Assembly: GCA_001898485.1 (NCBI GenBank)
Contig: MKTY01000019.1
Coordinates: 620,001 to 684,000 of the forward strand
Direction of reading: 5' to 3'
DNA from: Sphingobacteriales bacterium 46-32
GTDB taxonomy: Bacteria > Bacteroidota > Bacteroidia > Chitinophagales > Chitinophagaceae
Length of the DNA: 64,000 nucleotides
Positions within the stretch are counted from its first letter, which is position 1. Each line of letters starts with the position of its first letter. Made by a program: the position numbers and the translations under genes. Below are positions 1-7,639 of this stretch, piece by piece. The notes under the pieces were generated by a model. It was not told the DNA's origin and did not search any database. It worked only from the letters and a program-made list of their open reading frames with translations.

Positions 1-893
1 GAAATGCATTCACCGGACAGGGTGAATGGCTGGTAATAGAAGCAGACGAAAGTGATGGTTCAATTGTACAGTACAAACCTGAAATAGGGTTGCTGCTCAA
101 CGTGGATAAGGATCATAAGGAACTGGATGTATTGATGGATGTGTTTGCTGTATTCAAAAATAACAGCAAGCATTTTGTCGTCAACCAGTCGCATCCGCTG
201 GCGGCTCAGCTTTCACAAGACCTTACGCATGATTTTTCTGTCAACGGTCCCGGTGGGTATGTGGCTACAGACTTTGTACAGCAGGGTTTACAGATTTCAT
301 TTCGCATCAACCAGGTGCCCTTTGAACTGCAGCTGGCAGGGGCACACAATATGGAAAATGCACTTGCAGCCAGTGCGGTAGCTGCCATGCTGGGCGTACC
401 GCTTGCTACTGCTGCAGCAGCATTGGCCGGGTATGAAGGCATTTACCGGCGTCATCAGGTATTGGGGAGAAAAGGAGATATATGGGTGATTGATGATTAT
501 GCCCATAATCCGGTCAAATGTGCGGCGGCCATTCATGCATGTCAGCCGATTGCCCCTAAAGTAATCGCCTGGTTTCAGCCCCATGGCTATGGGCCCACCA
601 AATTTCTGCGACATGATTTTGTAGAGGAAATAGGAAAGGCTTTAAGGCCGGAGGATGAAATATGGATGAGCGAAATTTTTTATGCTGGTGGTACAGCCGT
701 AAAAGATATTTCCTCAGGCGACCTGATTGCAGACCTGCAATCGGCAGGAAAATCAGCTTTTTTTGTAGCAGACAGAAATAAACTGCTTGAAACCATCCGG
801 CCACATCTTACAGGCAGTTGTGTATTGCTGCTGATGGGGGCGCGTGATCCTTCGCTGGAAGATTTTGCCAAACAGGTTTGGGATAGTTTATAA
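1..893 (+). CDS. Mur ligase family protein, MurC-like (C-terminal part, 5' truncated by window)
   Basis: The reading frame is open from the first complete codon (base 3), so this is the C-terminal ~297 residues of a longer protein. The visible start includes the central-domain motif EADESDGS, which is characteristic of UDP-N-acetylmuramate-alanine ligases (MurC/Mpl). Further on, DDYAHNP begins the C-terminal ligand-binding domain, near nt 490-512, and is followed by FQPHGYGPT, the counterpart of the MurC FQPHRYTRT segment. The family adds L-Ala (MurC) or a recycled tripeptide (Mpl) to UDP-MurNAc in the cytoplasm. The Asn in DDYAHNP (usually His) and the Gly-Tyr-Gly in place of Arg-Tyr-Thr depart from textbook MurC, so a MurC paralogue or Mpl-like enzyme is possible. 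The ATP-binding loop lies outside the window. Confidence 0.85.
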   Translation, partial: NAFTGQGEWLVIEADESDGSIVQYKPEIGLLLNVDKDHKELDVLMDVFAVFKNNSKHFVVNQSHPLAAQLSQDLTHDFSVNGPGGYVATDFVQQGLQISFRINQVPFELQLAGAHNMENALAASAVAAMLGVPLATAAAALAGYEGIYRRHQVLGRKGDIWVIDDYAHNPVKCAAAIHACQPIAPKVIAWFQPHGYGPTKFLRHDFVEEIGKALRPEDEIWMSEIFYAGGTAVKDISSGDLIADLQSAGKSAFFVADRNKLLETIRPHLTGSCVLLLMGARDPSLEDFAKQVWDSL

Positions 894-905
894 AAAGAAA
901 GACGC

Positions 906-1376
906 TTATTGTTGCAATAAACGGTTGTCGCGAATAGCAGGCAGCAGGTACCAGCATAGTGTCATAAGTAAAACAGAAATGGCCTGTGAGCCGGGAATAC
1001 CGCTTGCAGGCTGTTCGCTGGCAACGGAACGATCCAGTTCACATACAGCCAACGGGTGCTCCAGCGATTCCTGATAAATTGTAAGGGCCTTTCCCTCCTC
1101 AACTTCATAAAAGAATCGCTGATCGCCTACTTCTACAAATTGCTGGTTGTTTTCGGAACCGGTACGCCCCAGGCAAATCCCGTATTCGCTTCTGAGTACG
1201 GTACGGCTGCGAAGGAAACCTTCTTTGCGAATAAGGAATACTCTTTTTTCGGCACCACTCTCTACCCGCGCAGCATTGGAAGCGGGATTAAAGACCAGCG
1301 TCATTAACTTTTTGCCATTATTCCATAAGGCAAATGCAGAATGACCAATTGTAGATGTTACCGTTTCCCATTTCAT
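906..1376 (-). CDS. Hypothetical protein with C-terminal membrane segment
   Basis: This protein of 156 residues is convergent with the Mur ligase, 12 bp away. I do not recognise a named family with certainty. The first ~110 residues look like a beta-rich domain with alternating charged and aromatic residues, without obvious catalytic motifs. Residues ~132-146 (AISVLLMTLCWYLLP) form one hydrophobic helix close to the C-terminus, which suggests a tail-anchored membrane protein facing the cytoplasm. Weak resemblance to LURP-one/tubby-like beta-barrel proteins is only an impression. The ATG at 1376 is followed by a well-formed frame, and the 178-bp gap upstream separates it from the divergent guanine deaminase gene, so each probably has its own promoter. 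Confidence 0.65.
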   Translation of the reverse strand: MKWETVTSTIGHSAFALWNNGKKLMTLVFNPASNAARVESGAEKRVFLIRKEGFLRSRTVLRSEYGICLGRTGSENNQQFVEVGDQRFFYEVEEGKALTIYQESLEHPLAVCELDRSVASEQPASGIPGSQAISVLLMTLCWYLLPAIRDNRLLQQ

Positions 1377-1554
1377 AATTAGCCTTTTTGGAGAGTCAAG
1401 TAAAGGGTCAAATTTTAGCTGCTTTCCTCAATCTACCATGCACTTAACCTAAAATTAATATTAACTTCATATTGAGAATCAGTATAGTGGAGAATCTGTG
1501 GAGAAATGCCGGGTAATGCACATTTTTTTGCGATTTTGGATTAAAATACGCCGT

Positions 1555-2034
1555 ATGATTACGAAAATAGAGCTTCGGTTTTTGGAACGGGCTATTGAAC
1601 TTGCCCGTAAGGGAATGGAGGAAGGGCATGGCGGGCCGTTTGGCTGCGTGATTGTAAAAGATGATCAGATCGTGGGCGAAGGTCATAATTGTGTGACCTC
1701 AGACAATGATCCCACGGCCCATGCCGAAGTGGTGGCTATACGTGATGCGTGCAGGCGTTTAAAGACCTACCAACTTACCGACTGCGATATCTATACCAGT
1801 TGCGAACCCTGCCCCATGTGCCTGGGAGCTATTTACTGGGCAAGACCCCGCCGGGTCATCTATGCCAATACCCGCCACCAGGCGGCTGCTATAAATTTTG
1901 ATGACAACTTTATTTACAATGAGATCAATACAGCTATGAAAGACCGTCATATACCTTTTATACATATGCCCCATGAGAGCGGAGAAAAGGTATTTAATGA
2001 ATGGAAGAACTGGAACGGTAAAAAACCTTACTGA
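1555..2034 (+). CDS. guaD: Guanine deaminase (cytidine deaminase-like fold)
   Basis: This 159-residue zinc hydrolase deaminates guanine to xanthine in purine salvage in the cytoplasm. The zinc site is visible as HAE (His56, catalytic Glu58) and PCPMC (Cys86, Cys89). GGPFGCVIVKD, TSCEPCPMCLGAIYWARP and the C-terminal FDDNFIYNEI segment follow the Bacillus subtilis GuaD pattern closely. That pattern separates it from tRNA adenosine deaminase TadA, which lacks the FDDxFIY tail. The ATG at 1555 was chosen because the protein then begins at the family's usual N-terminus. An upstream in-frame start at 1498 would add 19 unusual basic residues. The gene is isolated, with the convergent membrane protein gene ending 14 bp after its stop. 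Confidence 0.9.
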   Translation: MITKIELRFLERAIELARKGMEEGHGGPFGCVIVKDDQIVGEGHNCVTSDNDPTAHAEVVAIRDACRRLKTYQLTDCDIYTSCEPCPMCLGAIYWARPRRVIYANTRHQAAAINFDDNFIYNEINTAMKDRHIPFIHMPHESGEKVFNEWKNWNGKKPY

Positions 2035-2048
2035 TCGGGTATGGATGA

Positions 2049-2408
2049 TTATTTCATCATCCGGTGAATAACCATATAGCAGAGAATAATCAGGAGTAAT
2101 ACGATGAGGATGGTAATATAAAGCTGTGACTGATCAGGCAACCTGAGCTTTTCACGTCTTTGTTTTTTACGGGCAGTTTTTTTCTGAAGATCGCGGTTAA
2201 GCATTTCTACCATGTAGGCGATCTGTTGTTTGTCTTTAATCTGCTGCAAACCCTCCAGGGCATCTTCGTCAAATGGCTGATCTATCAGGTGCTGCTCCAC
2301 TTCATGCTGTTTTTCAGACGAAAGCTGCCCCTGCAGGTACGATAGCAGGGTTTCCTGGTCTACCTCGGGTGAAAGATTGGATAATATGTCTTTCAGATTT
2401 TCCTTCAT
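2049..2408 (-). CDS. Small single-pass membrane protein, probable partner of the ECF sigma factor
   Basis: This protein of 119 residues has an acidic, helical N-terminal half (residues ~1-60), a basic linker rich in Lys/Arg (~74-90), and one transmembrane helix near the C-terminus (~95-113, ITILIVLLLIILCYMVI). Its ATG lies one base after the stop codon of the sigma factor gene upstream, so the two are almost certainly co-transcribed and translationally coupled. The topology (soluble N-terminus in the cytoplasm, single TM helix) and position immediately downstream of an ECF sigma gene fit an anti-sigma-like regulator. There is no zinc-binding His/Cys motif as in ZAS anti-sigma factors, so the role is inferred from context only. 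Confidence 0.7.
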   Translation of the reverse strand: MKENLKDILSNLSPEVDQETLLSYLQGQLSSEKQHEVEQHLIDQPFDEDALEGLQQIKDKQQIAYMVEMLNRDLQKKTARKKQRREKLRLPDQSQLYITILIVLLLIILCYMVIHRMMK

Positions 2409-2409
2409 T

Positions 2410-2991
2410 TCAGCTTTTGTTGACGCTTTTCAGTTTTCTTTCAATCAGTATGCGCAGATTCCTTTTTCCGTTTTGAATGTAACTTTTTACCTGCAGCATG
2501 CTGTAGCCGGTTTCTTCGCTGATATCCTGATAGCTCTTTTTCTGAAGATAAAACAAAGTTACACATTGCTGCTGCTCCGGATTCAATTCTTTCAGCGCCT
2601 GGTCCATTAGGTCGAGTGTGAGGTCGGTATGCTGTAATTGCAGCAAATCAGGCTCCTCGTGGGGGGCTGCCACTTGCTCTTCCTGCAGCGGGGCTGCCGA
2701 TTTTCCCTGGCGTTCACGCAACTTCATGAGGCAGTAGTTTTTGGCGATCATGTATAGCCATGATTTGAAATACTGTACCCGGTATTTGCCCAGTTCCTGG
2801 ATTACTTTGAGAAATATCTGTTGCACACTATCCTTGGCTTCATCTTCATTTTTCAGATATTTCATACATACACCCAGCAACAACAGGGTATACCGCTGCA
2901 GCAGTGCTCCCAGCAGTTCATTGTTGCCGTTTGCATAGAATCTCTCCAGCAGTTCCTGATCGGTGATATGGTTATATTTGTCCCCGTTCAC
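2410..2991 (-). CDS. RNA polymerase ECF-type sigma factor
   Basis: This sigma-70 family protein of about 193 residues lacks regions 1 and 3, typical of ECF sigma factors that direct RNA polymerase to a small regulon. Region 2 is visible in DSVQQIFLKVIQELGKYR followed by FKSWLYMIAKNYCLMKLR. Region 4 is visible in LNPEQQQCVTLFYL and SYQDISEETGYSMLQVKSYI (helix-turn-helix). The frame is open far upstream, but an ATG start at 3315 would overlap the divergent NlpC/P60 gene by over 200 bp and add about 108 residues unlike the family. A GTG at 2991 gives the expected length. No Shine-Dalgarno sequence decides the start, so it is uncertain by tens of bases. It forms an operon with the membrane protein downstream. 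Confidence 0.85.
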   Translation of the reverse strand: MNGDKYNHITDQELLERFYANGNNELLGALLQRYTLLLLGVCMKYLKNEDEAKDSVQQIFLKVIQELGKYRVQYFKSWLYMIAKNYCLMKLRERQGKSAAPLQEEQVAAPHEEPDLLQLQHTDLTLDLMDQALKELNPEQQQCVTLFYLQKKSYQDISEETGYSMLQVKSYIQNGKRNLRILIERKLKSVNKS

Positions 2992-3104
2992 AGGTGAAAA
3001 ATAGCTATTTTGTTGCAGAAGGCTGATATAATATAGATGCAGGTACGAAACAATTTCATAACAGTAGGTTCTCTTCTTATTAAATATTTTCGAAAAAATT
3101 GTAT

Positions 3105-3872
3105 ATGGAATACGCGATAGTGGTGGTACCGGCTGCGCCTGTTCGCCGAAAAGCAAAACATCAGTCCGAAATGGTAAACCAGCTTTTGTTTGGTGATGCG
3201 GTAAAAGTGCTGAAATCGAAAAGAGAAATCTGGTATAAAGTGCAATCGCTATACGATTTGTACGAAGGATGGGTAACGGTTCATATGCTGGAGCCGGTTG
3301 CAGAATCGCAGGCACGGCAATCCAGTCCTTATATTACGCTTGCTCCTGTCAGTACAATTGAGCTGGGCGATACCAGTATGCAGGTACCCGCAGCAGCTTC
3401 TCTGCCGGCATTTGCCGATGGCACCGGTCAGATAGGCCGCCACACCTACCGCTTTAACGGCCAGGCTGCATTGAGAAGTAAAGAAGAACTGACTCCTGAG
3501 CTTATAACGGATACAGCCATGAGCTGGCTCAACGCCCCTTATCTCTGGGGTGGTCGTACCCTTATGGGTATCGATTGCAGTGGGTTTGTTCAGATCGTGT
3601 TCAAGGTACTGGGAATTGATCTTCCCCGTGATGCCTGGCAGCAGGCGCAGGAAGGAATTACGGTCAATAAACTGAAAGATTCAATTGCAGGCGATCTGGT
3701 TTTCTTCGATGATCGCGATGAGATAGTACATGTGGGTATACTGCTTGCAACCGATAAGGTCATTCATGCATCGGGCCGGGTGCGGATTGACAAGATTGAT
3801 AAAAAAGGAATTATTCATAGCGAAACGGGCAAACGAACACACTCACTGCGGGTTATAAAGCGGTGCCGGTAA
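3105..3872 (+). CDS. NlpC/P60 family cell-wall endopeptidase with SH3-like domain
   Basis: This 255-residue protein has an N-terminal bacterial SH3-like region (~1-65, including EIWYKVQSLYDLYEGWVT) and a C-terminal NlpC/P60 cysteine peptidase domain (~130-255). The catalytic triad is visible as Cys158 in GIDCSGFVQ, His209 in EIVHVGILL and His221 in VIHASGRVR. Members cleave gamma-D-Glu-diamino acid bonds in murein peptides, as in the dipeptidyl-peptidase VI type. No signal peptide is evident, so it may act on imported muropeptides in the cytoplasm. The ATG at 3105 gives a clean N-terminus. The 3' end overlaps the convergent exported-protein gene by 30 bp. Confidence 0.88.
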   Translation: MEYAIVVVPAAPVRRKAKHQSEMVNQLLFGDAVKVLKSKREIWYKVQSLYDLYEGWVTVHMLEPVAESQARQSSPYITLAPVSTIELGDTSMQVPAAASLPAFADGTGQIGRHTYRFNGQAALRSKEELTPELITDTAMSWLNAPYLWGGRTLMGIDCSGFVQIVFKVLGIDLPRDAWQQAQEGITVNKLKDSIAGDLVFFDDRDEIVHVGILLATDKVIHASGRVRIDKIDKKGIIHSETGKRTHSLRVIKRCR

Positions 3873-4478
3873 ATCCACCATATTGCTCCTGACCTTTAAT
3901 CTCATGGTAAGCAGTACCATGTAACCTTCGTTGTTTTCCAGTTTGTACCAGGCCGCTGTAGCAGCCGATACTGCGTAAAGGGGCATGAAATAGTTATAAA
4001 CCACGCCTTCTACAGGCGATTGAGGAGTACTGTTTAGTTTTTCATAAGTGACCTTAAAGAATTTCTTCTTAAACTTTCTATTGATCTTTTCTACCTCACG
4101 CAGCACATCCTTTTCCCCTTCGGCGGTGGCGGGTGCATAGGCCGCCAGCTGATAAAACATGACTGTATCCTTAACTTCCGGGTTAACAGTTGAGAGTGCA
4201 ACTTCAGATAAGCTTACTTCAATTTTCGCAGGGCGGAAAAAGAAAGGGTTATACTTCTGATACCGGCCTTCAAATCCGAAAAGAGTGGAGTCGGTACGGT
4301 GTTCGGTTTTTTTCGCAGTTATGTCCGGATCGTTCAGCAGATGTTGTAAAAAAAACCTCGCCGTGCTGGAAAAAGGATCGGAGCGGAAATAGGCTTTGCT
4401 GAATTCATGAATAGCTGTCTGCCCCTGAGCAATCAGTGAGAACGAAAACATTAATAAAGCCAGGGTAAGTTTTTGCAT
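3843..4478 (-). CDS. Hypothetical exported protein
   Basis: This protein of 211 residues begins with a signal peptide (MQKLTLALLMFSFSLIAQGQ, cleavage likely after AQG), so it is periplasmic or outer-membrane associated. The mature part is basic in the middle (NRKFKKKFFKVTYEKL) and has no motif I can name. Its start lies 4 bp after the stop of the tauE-like gene, making it the last gene of the minus-strand run that starts at phoH. Its 3' end overlaps the NlpC/P60 gene by 30 bp on the opposite strand, which is unusual but within normal limits for convergent genes. Function unknown. Confidence 0.75.
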   Translation of the reverse strand: MQKLTLALLMFSFSLIAQGQTAIHEFSKAYFRSDPFSSTARFFLQHLLNDPDITAKKTEHRTDSTLFGFEGRYQKYNPFFFRPAKIEVSLSEVALSTVNPEVKDTVMFYQLAAYAPATAEGEKDVLREVEKINRKFKKKFFKVTYEKLNSTPQSPVEGVVYNYFMPLYAVSAATAAWYKLENNEGYMVLLTMRLKVRSNMVDLPAPLYNPQ

Positions 4479-4482
4479 GTGA

Positions 4483-4899
4483 TCAGTTGAAGCTTTTTAT
4501 CCAACGCAGCAGCCATTTGTCCCACTCCAGCAATTTAAAGGCAGAAAACAATAAAATAAAGGCAAATAGTTTTTTTAACATTTCCTGGTTGATGCGAAGG
4601 GCCCACACACTGCCAAAGTATCCGCCGGCAAAAAAGGCAATGGCCAGCAATCCGATCACTTTAAGATCAATAGGCTGACCATTGGCTTTGCCGGCGGCAT
4701 AGTAATTAAGGAAAGCAAGCATAGCCACGGGAAAACTGAGTACTCCCAATGATGTGCCCTGGGCCTGCTGTTGTGTGTAACCGAGAAAAAAGACCAGGGC
4801 GGGTACCAGTATAATACCGCCGCCAACGCCTGCCAGGCCGCTTAGCAAACCTGCCGAAAAGCCGATCAGCAATAATGTTATCAGCAGGATTGTAGTCAT
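4483..4899 (-). CDS. TauE/SafE family membrane protein (half-length)
   Basis: This 138-residue integral membrane protein has about four transmembrane helices (roughly 2-22, 29-45, 52-70 and 82-100, plus a possible one at 109-122). The N-terminal glycine-rich motif GFSAGLLSGLAGVGGGIILVP is the signature of the TauE/SafE (DUF81) permease family, which exports sulfite or organosulfonate anions. Full-length members have about 250 residues with two such repeats. This one carries a single repeat, so it would act as a dimer. Single-repeat members exist in Bacteroidota, so this is not necessarily a truncation. The substrate cannot be predicted. It lies 26 bp downstream of ppa in the same strand run. 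Confidence 0.8.
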   Translation of the reverse strand: MTTILLITLLLIGFSAGLLSGLAGVGGGIILVPALVFFLGYTQQQAQGTSLGVLSFPVAMLAFLNYYAAGKANGQPIDLKVIGLLAIAFFAGGYFGSVWALRINQEMLKKLFAFILLFSAFKLLEWDKWLLRWIKSFN

Positions 4900-4925
4900 A
4901 TGGCCAGGTTAGGTGACGAAAACGT

Positions 4926-5468
4926 TTAGTGCTTATAATGCTCCCGGTAGTAGTCAATGGCATCCTGGATAATTGTGCATGCCGTGTCCTTATCCTGGAA
5001 GTTATCGATCTCTACCTTTTTATTTTCAAGAACTTTATATTGTTCGAAAAAATTCCGCAGCTCAAGCAGAAAGTGCTGAGGCAGGTCTTCCATTTTTGTG
5101 TAATGATTTACAGAAGGGTCATGTGCAGCTACTGCAATGATCTTATCGTCCATCTGCCCGCTGTCGATCATCTGCATATTGCCGATTACATTGGCTTCCA
5201 CAAGGCAAAGTGACTGTATGGATTGCGAACAGAGGACCAGGATGTCCAGCGGATCATTATCCTGCCCCAGGGTCTGTGGAATAAAACCATAGTTGACAGG
5301 GTAGTGGAATGAAGAATAGATGACCCGGTCAAGACGCAGCAGGCCGGTAGCTTTATCCACTTCGTATTTGGCCCGGGAGCCCTGTGGTATTTCAATTAAT
5401 GCATTTACGCGTTGCGGCGCTTTTTCGCCCACTTCAACACCATGCCAGGGATGATGTACGGTTAACAT
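4926..5468 (-). CDS. ppa: Soluble inorganic pyrophosphatase
   Basis: This 180-residue family I pyrophosphatase hydrolyses PPi to phosphate in the cytoplasm and drives biosynthetic reactions. Active-site residues can be aligned with the E. coli enzyme: EIPQGSRAKYE (Glu26, Lys34, Glu36), Arg48, Tyr60, the metal motif DNDPLD (Asp70, Asp72, Asp75), and later DPSVNHYTKMEDLP. The length is typical. It sits 72 bp downstream of the fluoride exporter gene crcB on the same strand. Family I pyrophosphatase is a classic fluoride-inhibited enzyme, so the linkage makes biological sense, though no fluoride riboswitch is visible between them. Confidence 0.95.
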   Translation of the reverse strand: MLTVHHPWHGVEVGEKAPQRVNALIEIPQGSRAKYEVDKATGLLRLDRVIYSSFHYPVNYGFIPQTLGQDNDPLDILVLCSQSIQSLCLVEANVIGNMQMIDSGQMDDKIIAVAAHDPSVNHYTKMEDLPQHFLLELRNFFEQYKVLENKKVEIDNFQDKDTACTIIQDAIDYYREHYKH

Positions 5469-5540
5469 GTTGGAGATTTTTTGATAAAAAAGTTAATGGT
5501 ACTGTCAGATATGGCAAGCTCCGTTTGGGCAGTTATCTGT

Positions 5541-5924
5541 TTAGGGTGTAAACAGCCGGCCCAGTTTCATTCCGGCAAAGGTAGCCAGTATTCCTAATGT
5601 TACACTGCCTGAAACATAGAGCAGAAAAAAACCTATCCTGTTTTCGCGGATAAGGCCAATGCTCTCGAGGCTGAATGCAGAAAAAGTGGTAAAGCCTCCG
5701 CAGACACCTGTCATCAGGAAGAGTTTCCAGGTATCCGGCTGATCTCCACCTTTGAGTGTGAGGCTCCAGAAAAGACCAATCAGCAGGCATCCGGAGAGAT
5801 TCACTGCAAAAGTGCCGAAAGGGAAGGCATGCGGGTAAGATTCAGCCATCCACCGCTGACAAAGATAGCGGGCCATACTTCCCAGAGCACCGCCCATACC
5901 TACCAGCAGCAAGGCGCGCATCAT
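5541..5924 (-). CDS. crcB: Fluoride exporter CrcB/FluC
   Basis: This 127-residue membrane protein with four hydrophobic helices works as an antiparallel dimer that lets fluoride leave the cell. Family signatures are clear: MGGALGSMARYLCQRW at the N-terminus, PFGTFAVNLSGCLLIG (the conserved GT-x-VN-x-x-G helix), and GVCGGFTTFSAFSLE (the TTFS phenylalanine-box segment that lines the pore). Only one crcB copy is in view, fitting a homodimer. The ATG overlaps the stop of the upstream lipoprotein gene by 4 bp (ATGA), so the two are translationally coupled. It precedes ppa in the same run. Confidence 0.95.
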   Translation of the reverse strand: MMRALLLVGMGGALGSMARYLCQRWMAESYPHAFPFGTFAVNLSGCLLIGLFWSLTLKGGDQPDTWKLFLMTGVCGGFTTFSAFSLESIGLIRENRIGFFLLYVSGSVTLGILATFAGMKLGRLFTP

Positions 5925-6340
5925 GGAAGGCTGTCTGTCTTGTGTTTGAAAATGAATTTGAAGTCAACCAGCCAGGTTCCTTTATCCTTTACAAGGCGCA
6001 GTGAATCCTGTCTGTTTTTATATGAATTGGAATAAACAATGACGCTGGTTGAATCATTTATTACACGATGCGAATGTATGCGGATGCTGGCTTCTTTGTA
6101 ATTCCTCTTCTCTTCATTACTCATCTGCCTGTTGAGCCGGGCGGTTTGCTCCAGGTCCTGCAGATTTAATGAATCCTGCAGCATAAATTCACGGGCCTTG
6201 TCAAAATCACTGTTGAGTGCAGCCTGGATGAAATTACGCGCGGCATCAATATCGTTTGAAGTAGCCGCAGACTGCTGGTCTTTATCCTTGCAACTAAAGG
6301 CAAAAAAAAGCAGGAATGAAGCGATACATATCTTTTTCAT
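5921..6340 (-). CDS. Putative lipoprotein, DUF4878-like
   Basis: This 139-residue protein has a lipoprotein signal peptide: a basic start MKK, a hydrophobic stretch, then FAFSC with Cys17 as the lipidated residue. The mature part resembles small NTF2-like/DUF4878 lipoproteins: a helix with DIDAARNFIQAALNSDFDKAREFM, then strands ending with GTWLVDFKF. The family has no established reaction. The gene overlaps crcB by 4 bp and starts 39 bp after phoH, placing it between them in a likely operon. Assignment to the fold is an inference from motif spacing. Confidence 0.75.
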   Translation of the reverse strand: MKKICIASFLLFFAFSCKDKDQQSAATSNDIDAARNFIQAALNSDFDKAREFMLQDSLNLQDLEQTARLNRQMSNEEKRNYKEASIRIHSHRVINDSTSVIVYSNSYKNRQDSLRLVKDKGTWLVDFKFIFKHKTDSLP

Positions 6341-6379
6341 TCCTGCAAAGTACTAAATCCTGGTAAAAACAGCCAGGTC

Positions 6380-7387
6380 TTATTCTTTTGGTCTTTCACG
6401 ACGCGGGCGCTCTGCCAGGTCGGCCGGGTTTTCCTTTTCATGCTCACGGGTATAGGCCCGCAGAATGTGTTTAACCAGGCGGTGGCGTACTACGTCTTCC
6501 TCGTCGAGCTCAATATGGGCAATTCCATCAATATTACGCAGTATGCGTACTGCTGTAGCCAGGCCGCTCTTCTGATTTCGCGGCAGATCTACCTGCGTCA
6601 TATCCCCGGTGATAATCGCTTTGGCGTTGGCGCCAATACGGGTAAGAAACATCTTGAGCTGCAGATCGGTTGAGTTTTGTGCTTCATCCAGGATGATAAA
6701 GGCATTGTCGAGTGTACGGCCACGCATATAAGCCAGCGGCGCAATTTCAATGGTGCGCGTAGTCATATAATAACCCAGCTTATCTGCCGGTATCATATCA
6801 TCCAGCGCATCGTAGAGCGGGCGCAGGTATGGATCGATCTTTTCCTTGAGATCGCCGGGCAGAAAACCGAGACTTTCGCCTGCTTCTACGGCCGGGCGGG
6901 TGAGAATGATTTTTTTGACCTGCTTGTTTTTAAGCGCGCGTACAGCCAGTGCCACGGCCGTGTAGGTCTTACCCGTACCTGCAGGGCCGATGGCAAATAC
7001 GATGTCATTTTTTTCAGCTACTTCCACCAGTCGTTTCTGATTGGCCGTGCGGGCTCTTACCGATTTGCCATTGGGGCCAAATACCAGCACTTCATTGGGA
7101 TGACGTTCTACAAAATGATCCACGGTTTCGGCATCATCGCCACCCAGTACCTGTTCAAAATAGTTCTCACTCATGTGCCCATTCCTTTCGAGGTATGACA
7201 CAATAAGTTCAATCTTTTCCTTTGCACTTTCAATTTGCTCCGGTGAGCCGCTCAGCTTGATTTGAGTGCCTCGGGAAAGGATTTTTAAAAGCGGGAACTT
7301 TTTCTTGAGAATATCTAGTTTGCCATTATTAACGCCGAAAAACTCGATAGGATTTACAGTTTCGAGGTTGATGATCGTTTCAGTCAA
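6380..7387 (-). CDS. PhoH family ATPase
   Basis: This 335-residue protein has a short N-terminal KH-like region (~20-65, KLDILKKKFPLLKILSRGTQIKLSG) and a PhoH P-loop domain (~105-315). The Walker A motif GPAGTGKT is at ~134-141 and Walker B FIILDEAQN around 230-238, with Asp234-Glu235. The arrangement matches the YbeZ/PhoL branch, cytoplasmic ATPases linked to ribosome maturation and RNA metabolism, which often neighbour ybeY. No ybeY is seen here. The last ~20 residues are charged. It appears to head the minus-strand run phoH-lipoprotein-crcB-ppa-tauE-exported protein. The 252 bp between it and the TonB receptor gene should hold its promoter, but I see no clear element there. Confidence 0.92.
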   Translation of the reverse strand: MTETIINLETVNPIEFFGVNNGKLDILKKKFPLLKILSRGTQIKLSGSPEQIESAKEKIELIVSYLERNGHMSENYFEQVLGGDDAETVDHFVERHPNEVLVFGPNGKSVRARTANQKRLVEVAEKNDIVFAIGPAGTGKTYTAVALAVRALKNKQVKKIILTRPAVEAGESLGFLPGDLKEKIDPYLRPLYDALDDMIPADKLGYYMTTRTIEIAPLAYMRGRTLDNAFIILDEAQNSTDLQLKMFLTRIGANAKAIITGDMTQVDLPRNQKSGLATAVRILRNIDGIAHIELDEEDVVRHRLVKHILRAYTREHEKENPADLAERPRRERPKE

Positions 7388-7639
7388 TGCGGATTAGTTT
7401 AATTCTTAGACAAACCGGCGGAGGGTAAATACCGGGTTTAATTGCGTCTTCTGAAATGGTACAGAAGCCTTACCCCCTCTTTCCAAATATAATTCAGTAG
7501 TTACTTATTTTCCTACATATAATTATCAACAGATGTTAATACAAAAATCCTGCCCGAATGGTTCATTTCACCGGATTCCCCTAATACCGTTTTTTCACGG
7601 TATGGAAGATAAAGCGTTTGTGTTAACAGCCTGTTATCA

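Noticed and set aside
2992-3315. N-terminal extension of the sigma factor to an ATG at 3315
   Set aside because: It would overlap the divergent NlpC/P60 gene by more than 200 bp and adds 108 residues unlike sigma factors.
5469-5540. Fluoride riboswitch near crcB/ppa
   Set aside because: The short gap does not contain the conserved pseudoknot sequences of the crcB motif, nor does the phoH upstream region as far as I can see.
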